From assembly GCA_037969035.1 (NCBI GenBank), contig JBBKWU010000012.1, positions 62,001-126,000 of the forward strand: DNA of 64,000 nucleotides, given 5' to 3'. Source of the stretch: JBBKWU01 sp037969035. Its GTDB lineage: Bacteria; Pseudomonadota; Alphaproteobacteria; Micavibrionales; Micavibrionaceae. This document shows positions 25,843-34,144 of this stretch, piece by piece. The notes below the pieces were generated by a model that had not been told where the DNA came from, searched no databases, and saw only the letters and a list, made by a program, of their open reading frames with translations. Each line of letters begins with the position of its first letter. Position 1 is the first letter of the stretch. A program made the translations under genes and the position numbers.

Positions 25843-26289
25843 TTACTGCGGCGGGTTAAAGCGCCCAAGGTTGCCAAGGAACTGCTGCATGACAGTCACT
25901 TCATTGCCCGATGTTGGTGTTTTATCACGCGCGATAGGTAAATCGACACGGCTATTATCAACATCCTGAATTGTATCAACGATGCCTTCATCACTGAATG
26001 TCACAACAACAATACGTTCTGACATAACTTCAGGGTCAAGGATACCGCGCTTTTCGGTTTCCTGCCCGATATAGTACCAGACGTTATCATCAAAGGTTGC
26101 TTTGGTTGTTGGAGAGCCCAACTTCTTCAAAACGTCTGAGCGGCCATCAATGCCTGGAACGACTTCTTTAAGTTGGAAGTCTTCGATAATGTTGCCGCGC
26201 ACATTGGTCGTGGGGGTACAGGCGGCGATAGAGATCGCTGAGGCCATTAAAATTATAAATGTTTTGTTTTTCAAATTTTTCATCTTCAC
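25843..26289 (-). CDS. bamE: BamE/SmpA-family outer-membrane lipoprotein
   Basis: A lipoprotein component of the BAM complex that folds outer-membrane proteins. The 148-residue precursor has a lipoprotein signal with lipobox ISIAAC (modified Cys at about residue 24). The SmpA/OmlA fold follows: VVPGIDGRSDVLKKLGSPTT, WYYIGQETEKRG and VVVTFSDEGIVDTIQDV. It is transcribed divergently from the cytochrome chaperone gene, the usual arrangement in alphaproteobacteria. Confidence 0.9.
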   Translation of the reverse strand: MKMKNLKNKTFIILMASAISIAACTPTTNVRGNIIEDFQLKEVVPGIDGRSDVLKKLGSPTTKATFDDNVWYYIGQETEKRGILDPEVMSERIVVVTFSDEGIVDTIQDVDNSRVDLPIARDKTPTSGNEVTVMQQFLGNLGRFNPPQ

Positions 26290-26361
26290 ACTTTATATCG
26301 TTCGTTATTTTCTATACTCCTATTGAAGACTATGAATCAACGATAAGAAAGAATTTTTAAC

Positions 26362-26886
26362 ATGTTTAATTTCTGGGCGCAGCGTAAGCAGCAAAAACAA
26401 GCAGCAATAAAGCTTTATGATTCTATCGTTAAGCAAGCGCGCGTTCCTGCTTTTTATCAGAATTTATCCGTGCCCGATACAGCAGACGGCAGATTCGACC
26501 TTATTCTTGTGCATGCCTTTTTGGTACATTATAGGGTAAAGGACGAGCAGGGCGCAAAGAAATTGGCGCAAAACCTTTTTGACCATATGTTTAGAGAGTT
26601 TGATAAAGCTCTACGCGAAATGGGTGTTGGTGATTTAAAAGTCCCGCGCCAGATGAAATATATGATGAAATCCTACAAAGGGCGTTTGCTCACTTATCTG
26701 CAAGCACTTGATGAGGGCGGTGATTTAAAAGAAGCACTACGACGTAACCTTTACCGTAAAGTCGAAGATGTTACGGATGAGACGCTTGTTTCCATGGAAA
26801 ACTATATAAAGAATAATATTTCATCTTTAGAACAGCAGGAACGGTCTGCTATAAATGATGGTGAAATTGCATTTAAAGATATTTAA
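26362..26886 (+). CDS. Ubiquinol-cytochrome c chaperone family protein
   Basis: A homologue of Cbp3/UQCC1, which assists cytochrome b assembly into the bc1 complex. The 174 residues are helical. The family signature is FDLILVHAFLVHYRV, followed by LAQNLFDHMFREFDKALREM and GVGDLKVPRQMKYMMKSYKG. The presence of this gene implies a bc1 complex encoded elsewhere. It heads a run with the DUF177 gene 2 bases downstream. Confidence 0.88.
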   Translation: MFNFWAQRKQQKQAAIKLYDSIVKQARVPAFYQNLSVPDTADGRFDLILVHAFLVHYRVKDEQGAKKLAQNLFDHMFREFDKALREMGVGDLKVPRQMKYMMKSYKGRLLTYLQALDEGGDLKEALRRNLYRKVEDVTDETLVSMENYIKNNISSLEQQERSAINDGEIAFKDI

Positions 26887-26888
26887 TT

Positions 26889-27503
26889 ATGAGCGAAGAA
26901 GAAATAACACAGCGTTTGAAGCCAGAATGGTCATATCTCGTTGACGCAATCGAAGTCAACGACGCACCTTTACGCAAAAAAATATCGGCCTCACCTCAAC
27001 AGCGCAAAGATTTGGCGCGCCGTATGGATGTTATATCTCTGGATAAGCTAGAGGCAGATATTCGTGTGCGGCGCACGGACAATAAATTTATGATCCATGC
27101 CACAGGCAGCTTTCGTGGACAAGTCACGCAGGAATGTGTTGTAACAGGCGCACCTGTCGTTAGTGTATTAGAAGGTAGTTTAGAGGGTTGGTTCGCCGAA
27201 TCGGATAAGGCTGTGTCTTTAACAAAGAAACGCCACGAAAAGATGAGCCAAATGATGAATGCTGAAGTTCCTGTGCTGAGCGATGAAGATGATCCTGACC
27301 TTATAGAAGAGGGAACGTTTGATCTGGGGGAGCTCGTCGTACAACACGCTATTCTTGAAATAAATCCGTATCCACGCGCGGAAAATGCGGAACATCCTGA
27401 TGTTATCAAGGAAGATGATTTGAATAAGCAAGAGAAAAAAATCAATAATCCGTTCGCGGCACTTAAAAACTGGAAAGAGAAGCAAGAAAACGGTAAATCG
27501 TAA
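26889..27503 (+). CDS. DUF177 (YceD-like) protein
   Basis: A 204-residue YceD/DUF177 protein. In bacteria and plastids this family is linked to 23S rRNA accumulation and processing, and the gene nearly always precedes rpmF, as here. Visible are the beta-strand pattern with FRGQVTQECVVTGAPVV, containing the conserved cysteine, and the DLGELVVQHAILEINPYPR segment. The C-terminus ends with the conserved NPFAALKNWK. The start is 2 bases after the previous stop. Confidence 0.9.
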   Translation: MSEEEITQRLKPEWSYLVDAIEVNDAPLRKKISASPQQRKDLARRMDVISLDKLEADIRVRRTDNKFMIHATGSFRGQVTQECVVTGAPVVSVLEGSLEGWFAESDKAVSLTKKRHEKMSQMMNAEVPVLSDEDDPDLIEEGTFDLGELVVQHAILEINPYPRAENAEHPDVIKEDDLNKQEKKINNPFAALKNWKEKQENGKS

Positions 27504-27602
27504 AAAATATATTTTCTCGATATTTATTCCTGTTTTTTCTTGCGTTAGGGTATATTTTCCGTTATCACACACATGCTGAATAATTATTAAAGGAAGAGTG
27601 CT

Positions 27603-27782
27603 ATGGCTGTACCAAAGGCAAAAACATCGAAATCCAAACGTAACATGCGTCGTTCACACGATAGCTTGACAGTTGCTAACTGGGTTGAAGACACACACAC
27701 AGGCGAGCCTGTGCGTCGTCACCACATTGACCTGAAAACAGGCATGTATAAAGGCCGTCAGGTTTTAGAAGAGCGCGAATAG
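27603..27782 (+). CDS. rpmF: 50S ribosomal protein L32 (bL32)
   Basis: A 59-residue ribosomal protein. It starts MAVPKAKTSKSKRNMRRSHD, the invariant bL32 beginning. It lacks the CxxC zinc pair found in some L32 proteins, which is normal in this class. An AGGAAG ribosome site precedes the ATG. It lies between DUF177 and plsX, the canonical order that couples ribosome and lipid synthesis. Confidence 0.96.
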   Translation: MAVPKAKTSKSKRNMRRSHDSLTVANWVEDTHTGEPVRRHHIDLKTGMYKGRQVLEERE

Positions 27783-27924
27783 TCTTTTCGCGTCATATCT
27801 TCATTGACATTTATCGCCAAGGTTGCGAATTTCATAAAAGCGTCGATATAATACGGCGCTTTTTAGTTTCTTGTATCTGACGAGTAAGAATTGATAACCA
27901 CGCCGAAAGAATGTAATCACTGAT

Positions 27925-28980
27925 ATGTCTCAGCAATATAAAATAGCGCTCGATGCTATGGGCGGTGACTTTGGCCCTGATGTCGTTGTTCCTGCGGCTG
28001 CGTTGGCATATGCTCAAAATAACAATCTCCGCTTTATCTTCTTTGGTGATCAATACAGAATCAGTCCTTTGGTTGAAAAGCATAAAGCTCTTGCCAAAGT
28101 ATCTGAAGTCCATCACACCCCTGATATTATTTCAAATGATGAAAAGCCGGCTGTTGCGCTTCGTCAGGGGCGTAACTCGAGTATGCGCTTGGCAATCAAC
28201 GCTGTAAAAGATGGAGGCGCACACGCTGTCGTATCGGCGGGGAATACGGGCGCGCTTATGGCGATGGCTAAATTTGTGTTGAAATGCTTGCCGGGGATCG
28301 ATCGCCCTGCGATTGCCAGTCTTTTTCCTGCACGGTTAAATGATACGGTGATGCTTGATATGGGTGCGAATATTTCGTGCGATGCGGAGATGTTGGTGCA
28401 ATTTGCGCTGCTTGGTTCTGTCTATGCGCGCGTGGTAAGAGGCATAGAACGCCCCACTGTTGGGATATTGAATATTGGCTCTGAGGAAATGAAGGGGCAC
28501 GACCATTTGCGCGATGCCGCATCGATTCTAACGAATGTTAAGTTTCCTGGGCATTTCAAAGGGTTTGTTGAAGGTGACGATATTCCGAACGGCACCGTTG
28601 ATGTTGTTGTAACGGATGGTTTTACGGGAAATGTCGCGCTCAAGGTGGCTGAGGGCGTGGCTAACTTACTTCTTGATTCTTTTAAGGGTGCGCTTAAATC
28701 CTCGCCGCTCGCGCTGCTTGGTGGTCTATTGGCTTATGGCGCGCTCAAGCGTTTGAAGAAGAGTTCGGACCCGCGCGCCTATAACGGCGGCATGTTTTTG
28801 GGCTTAAATGGAATATGCGTGAAAAGTCATGGCGGTATGGATGCCTATGGATTTTCTTGTGCAATCTTGGTCGCTGCAAATCTTGTACAGCAAGGCTATA
28901 ATGAACGTGTGGCCGTGGAGCTTGAAAAATTATTGGGGCAGGAGTCTTTCGTGTCTGAATTAAGCGGAGCAGGGTCATAA
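27925..28980 (+). CDS. plsX: Phosphate acyltransferase PlsX
   Basis: Makes acyl-phosphate from acyl-ACP for phospholipid synthesis. It has 351 residues. Motifs are IALDAMGGDFGPDVVVPAA, the SAGNTGALMAMAKFVLK loop, DMGANISCDAEMLVQFA, NIGSEEMKGHD and VTDGFTGNVALKVAEGV. The C-terminal GGAPLLGVNG equivalent is GGMFLGLNGICVKSHGG. The stop overlaps the fabH ATG by one base (TAATG). Confidence 0.96.
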   Translation: MSQQYKIALDAMGGDFGPDVVVPAAALAYAQNNNLRFIFFGDQYRISPLVEKHKALAKVSEVHHTPDIISNDEKPAVALRQGRNSSMRLAINAVKDGGAHAVVSAGNTGALMAMAKFVLKCLPGIDRPAIASLFPARLNDTVMLDMGANISCDAEMLVQFALLGSVYARVVRGIERPTVGILNIGSEEMKGHDHLRDAASILTNVKFPGHFKGFVEGDDIPNGTVDVVVTDGFTGNVALKVAEGVANLLLDSFKGALKSSPLALLGGLLAYGALKRLKKSSDPRAYNGGMFLGLNGICVKSHGGMDAYGFSCAILVAANLVQQGYNERVAVELEKLLGQESFVSELSGAGS

Positions 28981-29954
28981 TGATTAGAAGTGTTATCAGC
29001 TCATGCGGTTCGTATTTACCCGAAAAAGTAATGACCAACGCAGACATGGAAAAAATCGTTGATACATCCGATGAATGGATTGTCCAGCGCACAGGCATCC
29101 GTCAACGTCACATCGCAAACGAGACAGAGACAACATCTTTTATGGCTACAAAGGCCGCGCAAGACGCGCTTGCTGCAGGCGGATTTGACGCTAGTGATAT
29201 TGACGGCATTATTGTCGCGACCTCGACACCAGACAACACATTCCCTTCTGTTGCGGCCAAAGTACAAAACGCGCTTGGCTTGACCCGTATTCAGTCTTTC
29301 GATGTGCAGGCTGTTTGCTCGGGGTTTGTTTATGCGCTGACCACGGCCGATGCGTTTATTCAAAGCCGTAAGGCAAAGCGTCTTTTGGTGATAGGGGCTG
29401 AAAAATTCTCATCCATTTTGAATTGGGAAGACCGCACAACTTGTGTTTTGTTTGGCGATGGCGCGGGCGCTGTCATCGTTGAGGCAGACGAAAACGGCCA
29501 AGGCACAACGGCAGACCGCGGAATTTTATCGACGCATCTTTATGCCGATGGTGCGCTGCGTGACATTCTATATGTTGATGGCGGCCCAGCAACAACTCAA
29601 ACCACAGGGCATGTCACAATGCAGGGCAAAGAAGTTTTCCGCTATGCCGTTAAATATATGGCAGAAGTTGTTGAAGAAACGCTGGTGCATAATAACATCA
29701 CCGCTGCCGATATTGATTGGCTCGTGCCGCATCAGGCCAATATTCGTATCATTGAGGCCACCGCTAAAAAGCTAGGCATGCCGATGGATCAAGTTGTCGT
29801 AACGGTTGATAAGCACGGCAATACATCTGCGGCCTCTATACCGCTCGCGCTTGCTGCCGCGGTTAAAGATGGACGTATTAAAAAGGGTGAGCTTGTGCTG
29901 TTTGAAGCATTAGGCGCAGGCTTAACGTGGGGCTCGGCGCTCGTTCGATTCTAA
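28980..29954 (+). CDS. fabH: Beta-ketoacyl-ACP synthase III (FabH)
   Basis: Starts fatty-acid synthesis by condensing acetyl-CoA with malonyl-ACP. It has 324 residues. The catalytic triad is visible: Cys113 in VQAVCSGFVYAL, His in WLVPHQANIRIIEAT and Asn in KHGNTSAASIP. The substrate region DTSDEWIVQRTGIRQRHIA is also present. It is translationally coupled to plsX. The house-keeping position in the plsX-fabH-ihfA block supports FabH and not a secondary-metabolism KAS III. Confidence 0.96.
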   Translation: MIRSVISSCGSYLPEKVMTNADMEKIVDTSDEWIVQRTGIRQRHIANETETTSFMATKAAQDALAAGGFDASDIDGIIVATSTPDNTFPSVAAKVQNALGLTRIQSFDVQAVCSGFVYALTTADAFIQSRKAKRLLVIGAEKFSSILNWEDRTTCVLFGDGAGAVIVEADENGQGTTADRGILSTHLYADGALRDILYVDGGPATTQTTGHVTMQGKEVFRYAVKYMAEVVEETLVHNNITAADIDWLVPHQANIRIIEATAKKLGMPMDQVVVTVDKHGNTSAASIPLALAAAVKDGRIKKGELVLFEALGAGLTWGSALVRF

Positions 29955-30039
29955 CTTAAGCTATTAAATCACAACAAAACGCTGATTTAACAAAATACCA
30001 TTACCCATTGAATTGAATCACTTTTTTTGAATTGCCGTG

Positions 30040-30068
30040 TTGACGTCCTCGTTCTATGCGGCTAAGGT
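30040..30068 (+). promoter_or_regulatory. Candidate promoter for ihfA
   Basis: TTGACG (30040-30045) and TAAGGT (30063-30068) are separated by 17 bases, with the ihfA ATG 25 bases downstream of the -10. This is a good -35 and a weaker -10. It would allow IHF expression independent of the plsX-fabH transcript. Confidence 0.45.
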
Positions 30069-30093
30069 TATATTATTCACAAACGAGGTACAA

Positions 30094-30393
30094 ATGACAG
30101 ACCGTACAATTACACGTGCTGATCTTGCCGAAGCCGTATACGAAGAAGTCGGCCTTTCGCGTAATGAATCCGCTGACTTGGTCGAATCAGTATTGGGCAT
30201 CTTATCTGATGCGCTAGTTACTGGTGATAACGTAAAAATTTCCTCTTTCGGAAGCTTTTCCGTGCGTAGCAAGAATGAGCGCATTGGTCGCAATCCGAAG
30301 ACAGGCGTAGAGGTGCCTATTAAACCACGCAAAGTACTGGTTTTTCGCGCATCTCATGTTTTAAAAGATCGCATCAACGAAGGAAACGCATAG
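30094..30393 (+). CDS. ihfA: Integration host factor subunit alpha
   Basis: A DNA-bending nucleoid protein that pairs with IHF-beta. The ATG at 30094 (GAGGT ribosome site) gives 99 residues starting MTDRTITRADLAEAVYEEVG. An upstream in-frame start at 30037 would add a leader foreign to the family. The DNA-binding arm motif is GRNPKTGVEVPIKPRKVLVF, which is the alpha-subunit version (IKPR and VLVFRAS). The KISSFGSFSVRSK segment is also typical. It is located between fabH and the MerR gene, as in most alphaproteobacteria. Confidence 0.94.
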   Translation: MTDRTITRADLAEAVYEEVGLSRNESADLVESVLGILSDALVTGDNVKISSFGSFSVRSKNERIGRNPKTGVEVPIKPRKVLVFRASHVLKDRINEGNA

Positions 30394-30460
30394 TTTTAAC
30401 TATGTCGATAGCCTGTCGCGATCGCTTACATAAGGGGCACAACGATTTTCGGTGTGTTTG

Positions 30461-31003
30461 ATGATTATGAGTAACACAACTAATCCTTCTGATAATATTG
30501 AAACACAGGATGAAACCAGTGGCGTTGACGCGCGGGATGCGCAGCCTTCAACATCTTCGTCGTCTCGTAGCAAAAAATCCGCAACAGCATTCCGCACAAT
30601 TAGCGAAGTTGCTGATGAGCTCGACGTGCAGCAGCATGTTTTGCGTTTCTGGGAAACAAAATTCACACAAGTGAAGCCATTGAAGCGCGGCGGCGGTCGC
30701 CGTTATTACCGCCCTGAGGACGTGGCACTACTTAAGAAAATCCACCACCTTCTTTATACAGAAGGCTACACCATTAAAGGTGTGCAGAAGCTTCTTAAAG
30801 GCCAAGGTAAAGCACAAATCATCGCTGATGAGCCAGTTAAGGCCGCCAATGAATCTAAGGTAACGGAAAAACCAAAGCAGACTGACACGCCAGGCCAGCC
30901 GATTGGTATCTCTGACAAGCAAAAAGTGATCCTTAAATCAATGTTGGGTGAACTTAAAGACCTACGTGATATGCTTCGCGGCAACGAAAAAGCTGGCGAA
31001 TAA
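30461..31003 (+). CDS. MerR-family transcriptional regulator
   Basis: About 180 residues. A Ser/Thr-rich leader (about 40 residues) precedes the MerR winged helix: FRTISEVADELDVQQHVLRFWE, read as two pieces, then TKFTQVKPLKRGGGRRYYRPEDVALL and LLYTEGYTIKGVQKLLKGQG. The C-terminal part is a linker plus a short helix, with no metal-binding cysteines, so it is not a metal sensor of the classic type. The family, next to ihfA and tRNA-Pro, is highly conserved in alphaproteobacteria, but its targets are not generally known. ATGs at 30461 and 30467 and a GTG at 30452 are all possible starts. Confidence 0.88.
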   Translation: MIMSNTTNPSDNIETQDETSGVDARDAQPSTSSSSRSKKSATAFRTISEVADELDVQQHVLRFWETKFTQVKPLKRGGGRRYYRPEDVALLKKIHHLLYTEGYTIKGVQKLLKGQGKAQIIADEPVKAANESKVTEKPKQTDTPGQPIGISDKQKVILKSMLGELKDLRDMLRGNEKAGE

Positions 31004-31069
31004 CCATCAAGGCGTAGCGGCATAAAACATTTGCCTCCCTCATTAAAACAAGTTACATAATTCAATCAT

Positions 31070-31147
31070 CGGAACGTGGCGCAGCTTGGTTAGCGCACTA
31101 AGCTGGGGGCTTAGGGGTCGGAGGTTCAAATCCTCTCGTTCCGACCA
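31070..31147 (+). tRNA. tRNA-Pro (anticodon GGG)
   Basis: A 78-base cloverleaf with acceptor CGGAACG pairing with CGTTCCG, anticodon stem CTAAG/CTTAG, and the 7-base loop CTGGGGG giving anticodon GGG. The T-arm is GGAGG TTCAAAT CCTCT, with discriminator A and an encoded CCA. It follows the MerR gene, the usual neighbour. Confidence 0.97.
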
Positions 31148-31172
31148 TCTTTAAATTTATGTGTGGTTTCCA

Positions 31173-31502
31173 ATGAGTGACTCAGAATATAGCTTTATAT
31201 ACGTTGTCTGTGCGGATGAGGAAGAGGCGAAGCTCATCGCCTCTAAGCTTCTTGAGCATAGATTAATTGCCTGCGCTAATATATTGTCGACGCATACCTC
31301 TATGTATGAATGGGACGGCGAGTCCATAACGAGTTCGGAAAATTCGATGATCCTAAAGAGTCGCAAGGTGCTCTTTCCCAAAATAAAGGCGGAAATTAGA
31401 GCTCATCACAGTTATGAATGCCCCTGCATTGTTGAGATGGACATCACAGGCGGGTTTGCTCCGTATCTTGATTGGATATCAGAGCAAACAACCGCCAAGT
31501 AA
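31173..31502 (+). CDS. cutA: Divalent-cation tolerance protein CutA
   Basis: A 109-residue trimeric ferredoxin-like protein of the CutA1 family, starting at the ATG 31173 (a GTG at 31161 is also in frame). Landmarks are VVCADEEEAKLIASKLLEHR, LIACANILSTHTSMYEWDG, SMILKSRKVLFPKIKAEIRA and YECPCIVEMDITGGFAPYLDWI. The family is implicated in copper tolerance, but its biochemical role is unsettled. It lies 25 bases after tRNA-Pro and is convergent with metY. Confidence 0.9.
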   Translation: MSDSEYSFIYVVCADEEEAKLIASKLLEHRLIACANILSTHTSMYEWDGESITSSENSMILKSRKVLFPKIKAEIRAHHSYECPCIVEMDITGGFAPYLDWISEQTTAK

Positions 31503-31517
31503 ATGATGGTTAAATTA

Positions 31518-32831
31518 TTACGCAGCCATTGCTACGGCTGTTGATAGTGCTTGATCCAAATCACCTATAATGTCGTCGATGTTTTCAATGCCTATGGAAA
31601 CACGGATTGAATCAGGTAAAGCACCTGCGCGAATTTTTTGTTCCTCTGTGAGTTCCGAATGCGTGGTGGAAGCAGGGTGGATCATTAGGCTTCTTGTGTC
31701 GCCGATATTGGCTAGGTGGCTAAACAACTGAACATTCTCAACAACCTTGACTGCGGCTTCGTATCCGCCTTTAACGCCGAATGTGAATAGAGAGCTGCAC
31801 CAGCCTTTGCGCATATATTTTTGCCCGAGGCTGTGATATTTGCTGGATGGCAGACCTGCATAGTTGACCCAGCTAATCGCATCATGTTTTTCAAGGTACT
31901 CTGCCACTTTTTGCGCGTTTTCGCTGTGGCGTTGCATCCGTAGGTGAAGCGTTTCCGAGCCAACAAGGGTCAAATAGGCGTTCATTGCTTGTTGATTCAT
32001 GCCCATATCGCGTAGTCCCACGGCATGGTTATGCATGGCAAGCGGGCACTCAGGAAACATTTCAGCAAATATATTGTCGTGGTAGCTGAGATCAGGTTTG
32101 CCCAGAGCAGGGTATTTATCAGCATGTTTCAACCAGTTAAAGTTTCCGCCGTCAATAACCGCACCGCCCATAGCATTACCATGACCGTTTAAGTATTTAG
32201 TTGTGGAGTGCGTGACAATATTAGCGCCATGCTTAATAGGCTGGCATAAATATGGAGTAGGGATGGTGTTATCAACAATAAGCGGAATGTTCGCCTCTTC
32301 AGCAATGCGTGCGAGCTTCTCCATGTCGGCAATAGCGCCTTCGGGATTGGACATGCTTTCAACAAACAGAGCCTTTGTGCGCTCGTTAATGGCGCGTTTG
32401 TAGTTTTCAGTATCTGTTGGGTCAACAAATTGGCAATCCCAGTTAAAGGCGCGCTTGAATGTGTCGCGGAACTGGCTTGTCGTGCCGCCATAGATTTTAC
32501 AAGAAGATACGAAGTTGTCGCCGTGTCCCATAATCGCGGAGAAGGCGAGCAAATTAGCGGCGAGACCTGATGCCGTACATGTTGCGCCCGTGCCTCCTTC
32601 GAGTGCTGCCAAGCGCTCTTCAAGCGCCGATACAGTCGGGTTTGTCACGCGGGAGTATAAGAAGCCTTGTTCTTTGAGGCCAAAAATGTTTGCGGCGTTA
32701 TCGGCGGACTTAAATATATAAGCGGCAGATTGATGAATAGGGACTTCGCAAGCACCTGTTGCTTCACATACCGTTTTACCAGCGTGAAGGTTTAGGGTCT
32801 CTGCATTCATGTTTGCGGGTTTCTTATTCAT
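31518..32831 (-). CDS. metY: O-acetylhomoserine aminocarboxypropyltransferase
   Basis: A PLP enzyme that sulfhydrylates O-acetylhomoserine to homocysteine. The ATG at 32829-32831 (AGGA ribosome site) gives 437 residues. A start 78 bases upstream is less likely. Cys/Met-metabolism PLP motifs are LYSRVTNPTVSALEERLAAL, SGLAANLLAFSAIMGHGDNF (read in parts), the PLP lysine in VTHSTTKYLNGHGNAMGG and LIHPASTTHSELTEEQ. The length and the IFGLKEQGFLYSR segment favour the OAH sulfhydrylase branch over cystathionine gamma-synthase. Homoserine dehydrogenase, which supplies the pathway, is encoded 5 kb downstream. Confidence 0.9.
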   Translation of the reverse strand: MNKKPANMNAETLNLHAGKTVCEATGACEVPIHQSAAYIFKSADNAANIFGLKEQGFLYSRVTNPTVSALEERLAALEGGTGATCTASGLAANLLAFSAIMGHGDNFVSSCKIYGGTTSQFRDTFKRAFNWDCQFVDPTDTENYKRAINERTKALFVESMSNPEGAIADMEKLARIAEEANIPLIVDNTIPTPYLCQPIKHGANIVTHSTTKYLNGHGNAMGGAVIDGGNFNWLKHADKYPALGKPDLSYHDNIFAEMFPECPLAMHNHAVGLRDMGMNQQAMNAYLTLVGSETLHLRMQRHSENAQKVAEYLEKHDAISWVNYAGLPSSKYHSLGQKYMRKGWCSSLFTFGVKGGYEAAVKVVENVQLFSHLANIGDTRSLMIHPASTTHSELTEEQKIRAGALPDSIRVSIGIENIDDIIGDLDQALSTAVAMAA

Positions 32832-32953
32832 GGTTCCTGCTCCTGTGGTTGATTCTGTTGTATTTAATGTTAAATTTTTGCGGTATTTTAATACCTTATA
32901 TGTATCCATTTGATTTCTATCGCTTTTTTAGTTCTCACCTGTTATTTTTTTTA

Positions 32954-32982
32954 TTGACAGTGCCCCTGTAATCCGTCATAAC
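32954..32982 (+). promoter_or_regulatory. Candidate promoter for rplM-rpsI
   Basis: A perfect TTGACA (32954-32959), a 17-base spacer and CATAAC (32977-32982) lie 55 bases before the rplM ATG. The position fits a strong ribosomal-protein promoter. The leader between contains a short CCC/GGG repeat and a GGAAAAGGG stretch. Confidence 0.6.
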
Positions 32983-33037
32983 ACCGTATCCTAAATTATT
33001 AGACCTCCCATTAGGGAATTGGAAAAGGGTAAATGCA

Positions 33038-33496
33038 ATGAAAACTTATGCTGCAAAGCCACAAGATATAGAAAAAAAGTGGTTTATCGTTGATGCTGAA
33101 GATGTCGTACTAGGCCGTTTGGCTTCTGTATTGGCAATGCGTCTCCGTGGAAAACACAAGCCAATGTTCACACCGCACATGGACTGTGGTGATAACATTA
33201 TCGTTATTAACGCTGAAAAAGTTCGCCTGACTGGACGTAAACGTACAGACAGCCTATTTTTCTGGCACACAAACTTTCCGGGCGGTATCAAAAGCCGTTC
33301 AAAAGGTGAAATCCTTGATGGTGCGCATCCAGAGCGTGTTGTTCAAAAAGCTGTTCAGCGTATGCTGCCAAAAGGTACGTTAGGTCGTACAATTCTTGGT
33401 AACATGCGTGTTTATGCAGGTACAGAGCACCCACATGACGCGCAAAATCCAGAGGTGCTCGATGTTGCCTCTATGAACCCGAAGAACAAAAGGTAA
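33038..33496 (+). CDS. rplM: 50S ribosomal protein L13 (uL13)
   Basis: A 152-residue early assembly protein of the large subunit. It has the typical start MKTYAAKPQDIEKKWFIVDA, the VLGRLASVLAMRLRGKHKP segment, MDCGDNIIVINAEKVRLTGRK and the C-terminal RMLPKGTLGRTILGNMRVYAG. It is the first gene of the two-gene rplM-rpsI operon, with 6 bases to rpsI. Confidence 0.97.
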   Translation: MKTYAAKPQDIEKKWFIVDAEDVVLGRLASVLAMRLRGKHKPMFTPHMDCGDNIIVINAEKVRLTGRKRTDSLFFWHTNFPGGIKSRSKGEILDGAHPERVVQKAVQRMLPKGTLGRTILGNMRVYAGTEHPHDAQNPEVLDVASMNPKNKR

Positions 33497-33502
33497 TTCG
33501 CT

Positions 33503-34063
33503 ATGTCAGATAAAACAGAAAATAAAACAGAAGCTGTAAAAGGTCTTAAAGATCTTGGCGAAGCGGTTAAAGAAACAGCAAAGCCTGCGGCAGCTAAAAA
33601 AGAAGCGGCTGCGGCTCCAGTGAAAGCTGAAGAAGTTGTTGTTGAAGCACCTAAACGCGAACCAAAAATTGATGCTTTGGGCCGTGCTTATGGAACTGGT
33701 CGTCGTAAAGATGCTGTTGCTCGTGTTTGGGTCAAACCAGGCTCAGGTAAAGTTGTTGTGAATGGTCGTGACCAAACAGTCTACTTTGCTCGTAAAACAC
33801 AGCAGCTCGTGCTTAACCAACCATTCTTCATTACGAACCGCGCAGGTCACTTTGATGTCATGTGCACCGTAAAAGGTGGTGGTCTTTCAGGTCAAGCTGG
33901 TGCAATTCGTCACGGTATTTCTCGTGCGCTTGAAAATTTTGATCCTGAAATGCGTCCAGCATTGAAAAAAGCAGGTATGCTTACACGTGATGCACGTGCT
34001 GTTGAACGTAAAAAAGTGGGCAAGCACAAAGCTCGTCGTTCAAAACAGTGGGCAAAACGTTAA
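33503..34063 (+). CDS. rpsI: 30S ribosomal protein S9 (uS9) with N-terminal extension
   Basis: uS9 reaches into the P site with its C-terminal tail. The core (about residues 60-186) has YGTGRRKDAVARVWVKPGSG, GQAGAIRHGISRALENFDPE and LTRDARAVERKKVGKHKARR. There is a 55-60-residue Lys/Ala/Glu-rich N-terminal extension, longer than the E. coli protein, of a kind seen in several alphaproteobacteria. The tail ends SKQWAKR where most bacteria have a PQFSKR-like end. The terminal Lys-Arg that contacts tRNA is kept. A terminator follows. Confidence 0.96.
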   Translation: MSDKTENKTEAVKGLKDLGEAVKETAKPAAAKKEAAAAPVKAEEVVVEAPKREPKIDALGRAYGTGRRKDAVARVWVKPGSGKVVVNGRDQTVYFARKTQQLVLNQPFFITNRAGHFDVMCTVKGGGLSGQAGAIRHGISRALENFDPEMRPALKKAGMLTRDARAVERKKVGKHKARRSKQWAKR

Positions 34064-34099
34064 TCGTTCTGTTTACCAAACGATTTATCAATTTCAAAG

Positions 34100-34122
34100 C
34101 GCCCCTGTTATGGGGCGTTTTT
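34100..34122 (+). terminator. Rho-independent terminator of rplM-rpsI
   Basis: The stem CGCCCC (34100-34105) pairs with GGGGCG (34112-34117) around a 6-base loop, followed by TTTTT. It lies 36 bases after the rpsI stop and ends shortly before the ribosome site of the next gene. Confidence 0.88.
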
Positions 34123-34144
34123 ACTATTAGGGAAGGTGAAAGAT

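Noticed and set aside
32759..32971. Hydrophobic 70-residue frame before rplM
   Set aside because: It overlaps the metY start region and the rplM promoter on the other strand and reflects T-rich sequence; no ribosome site.
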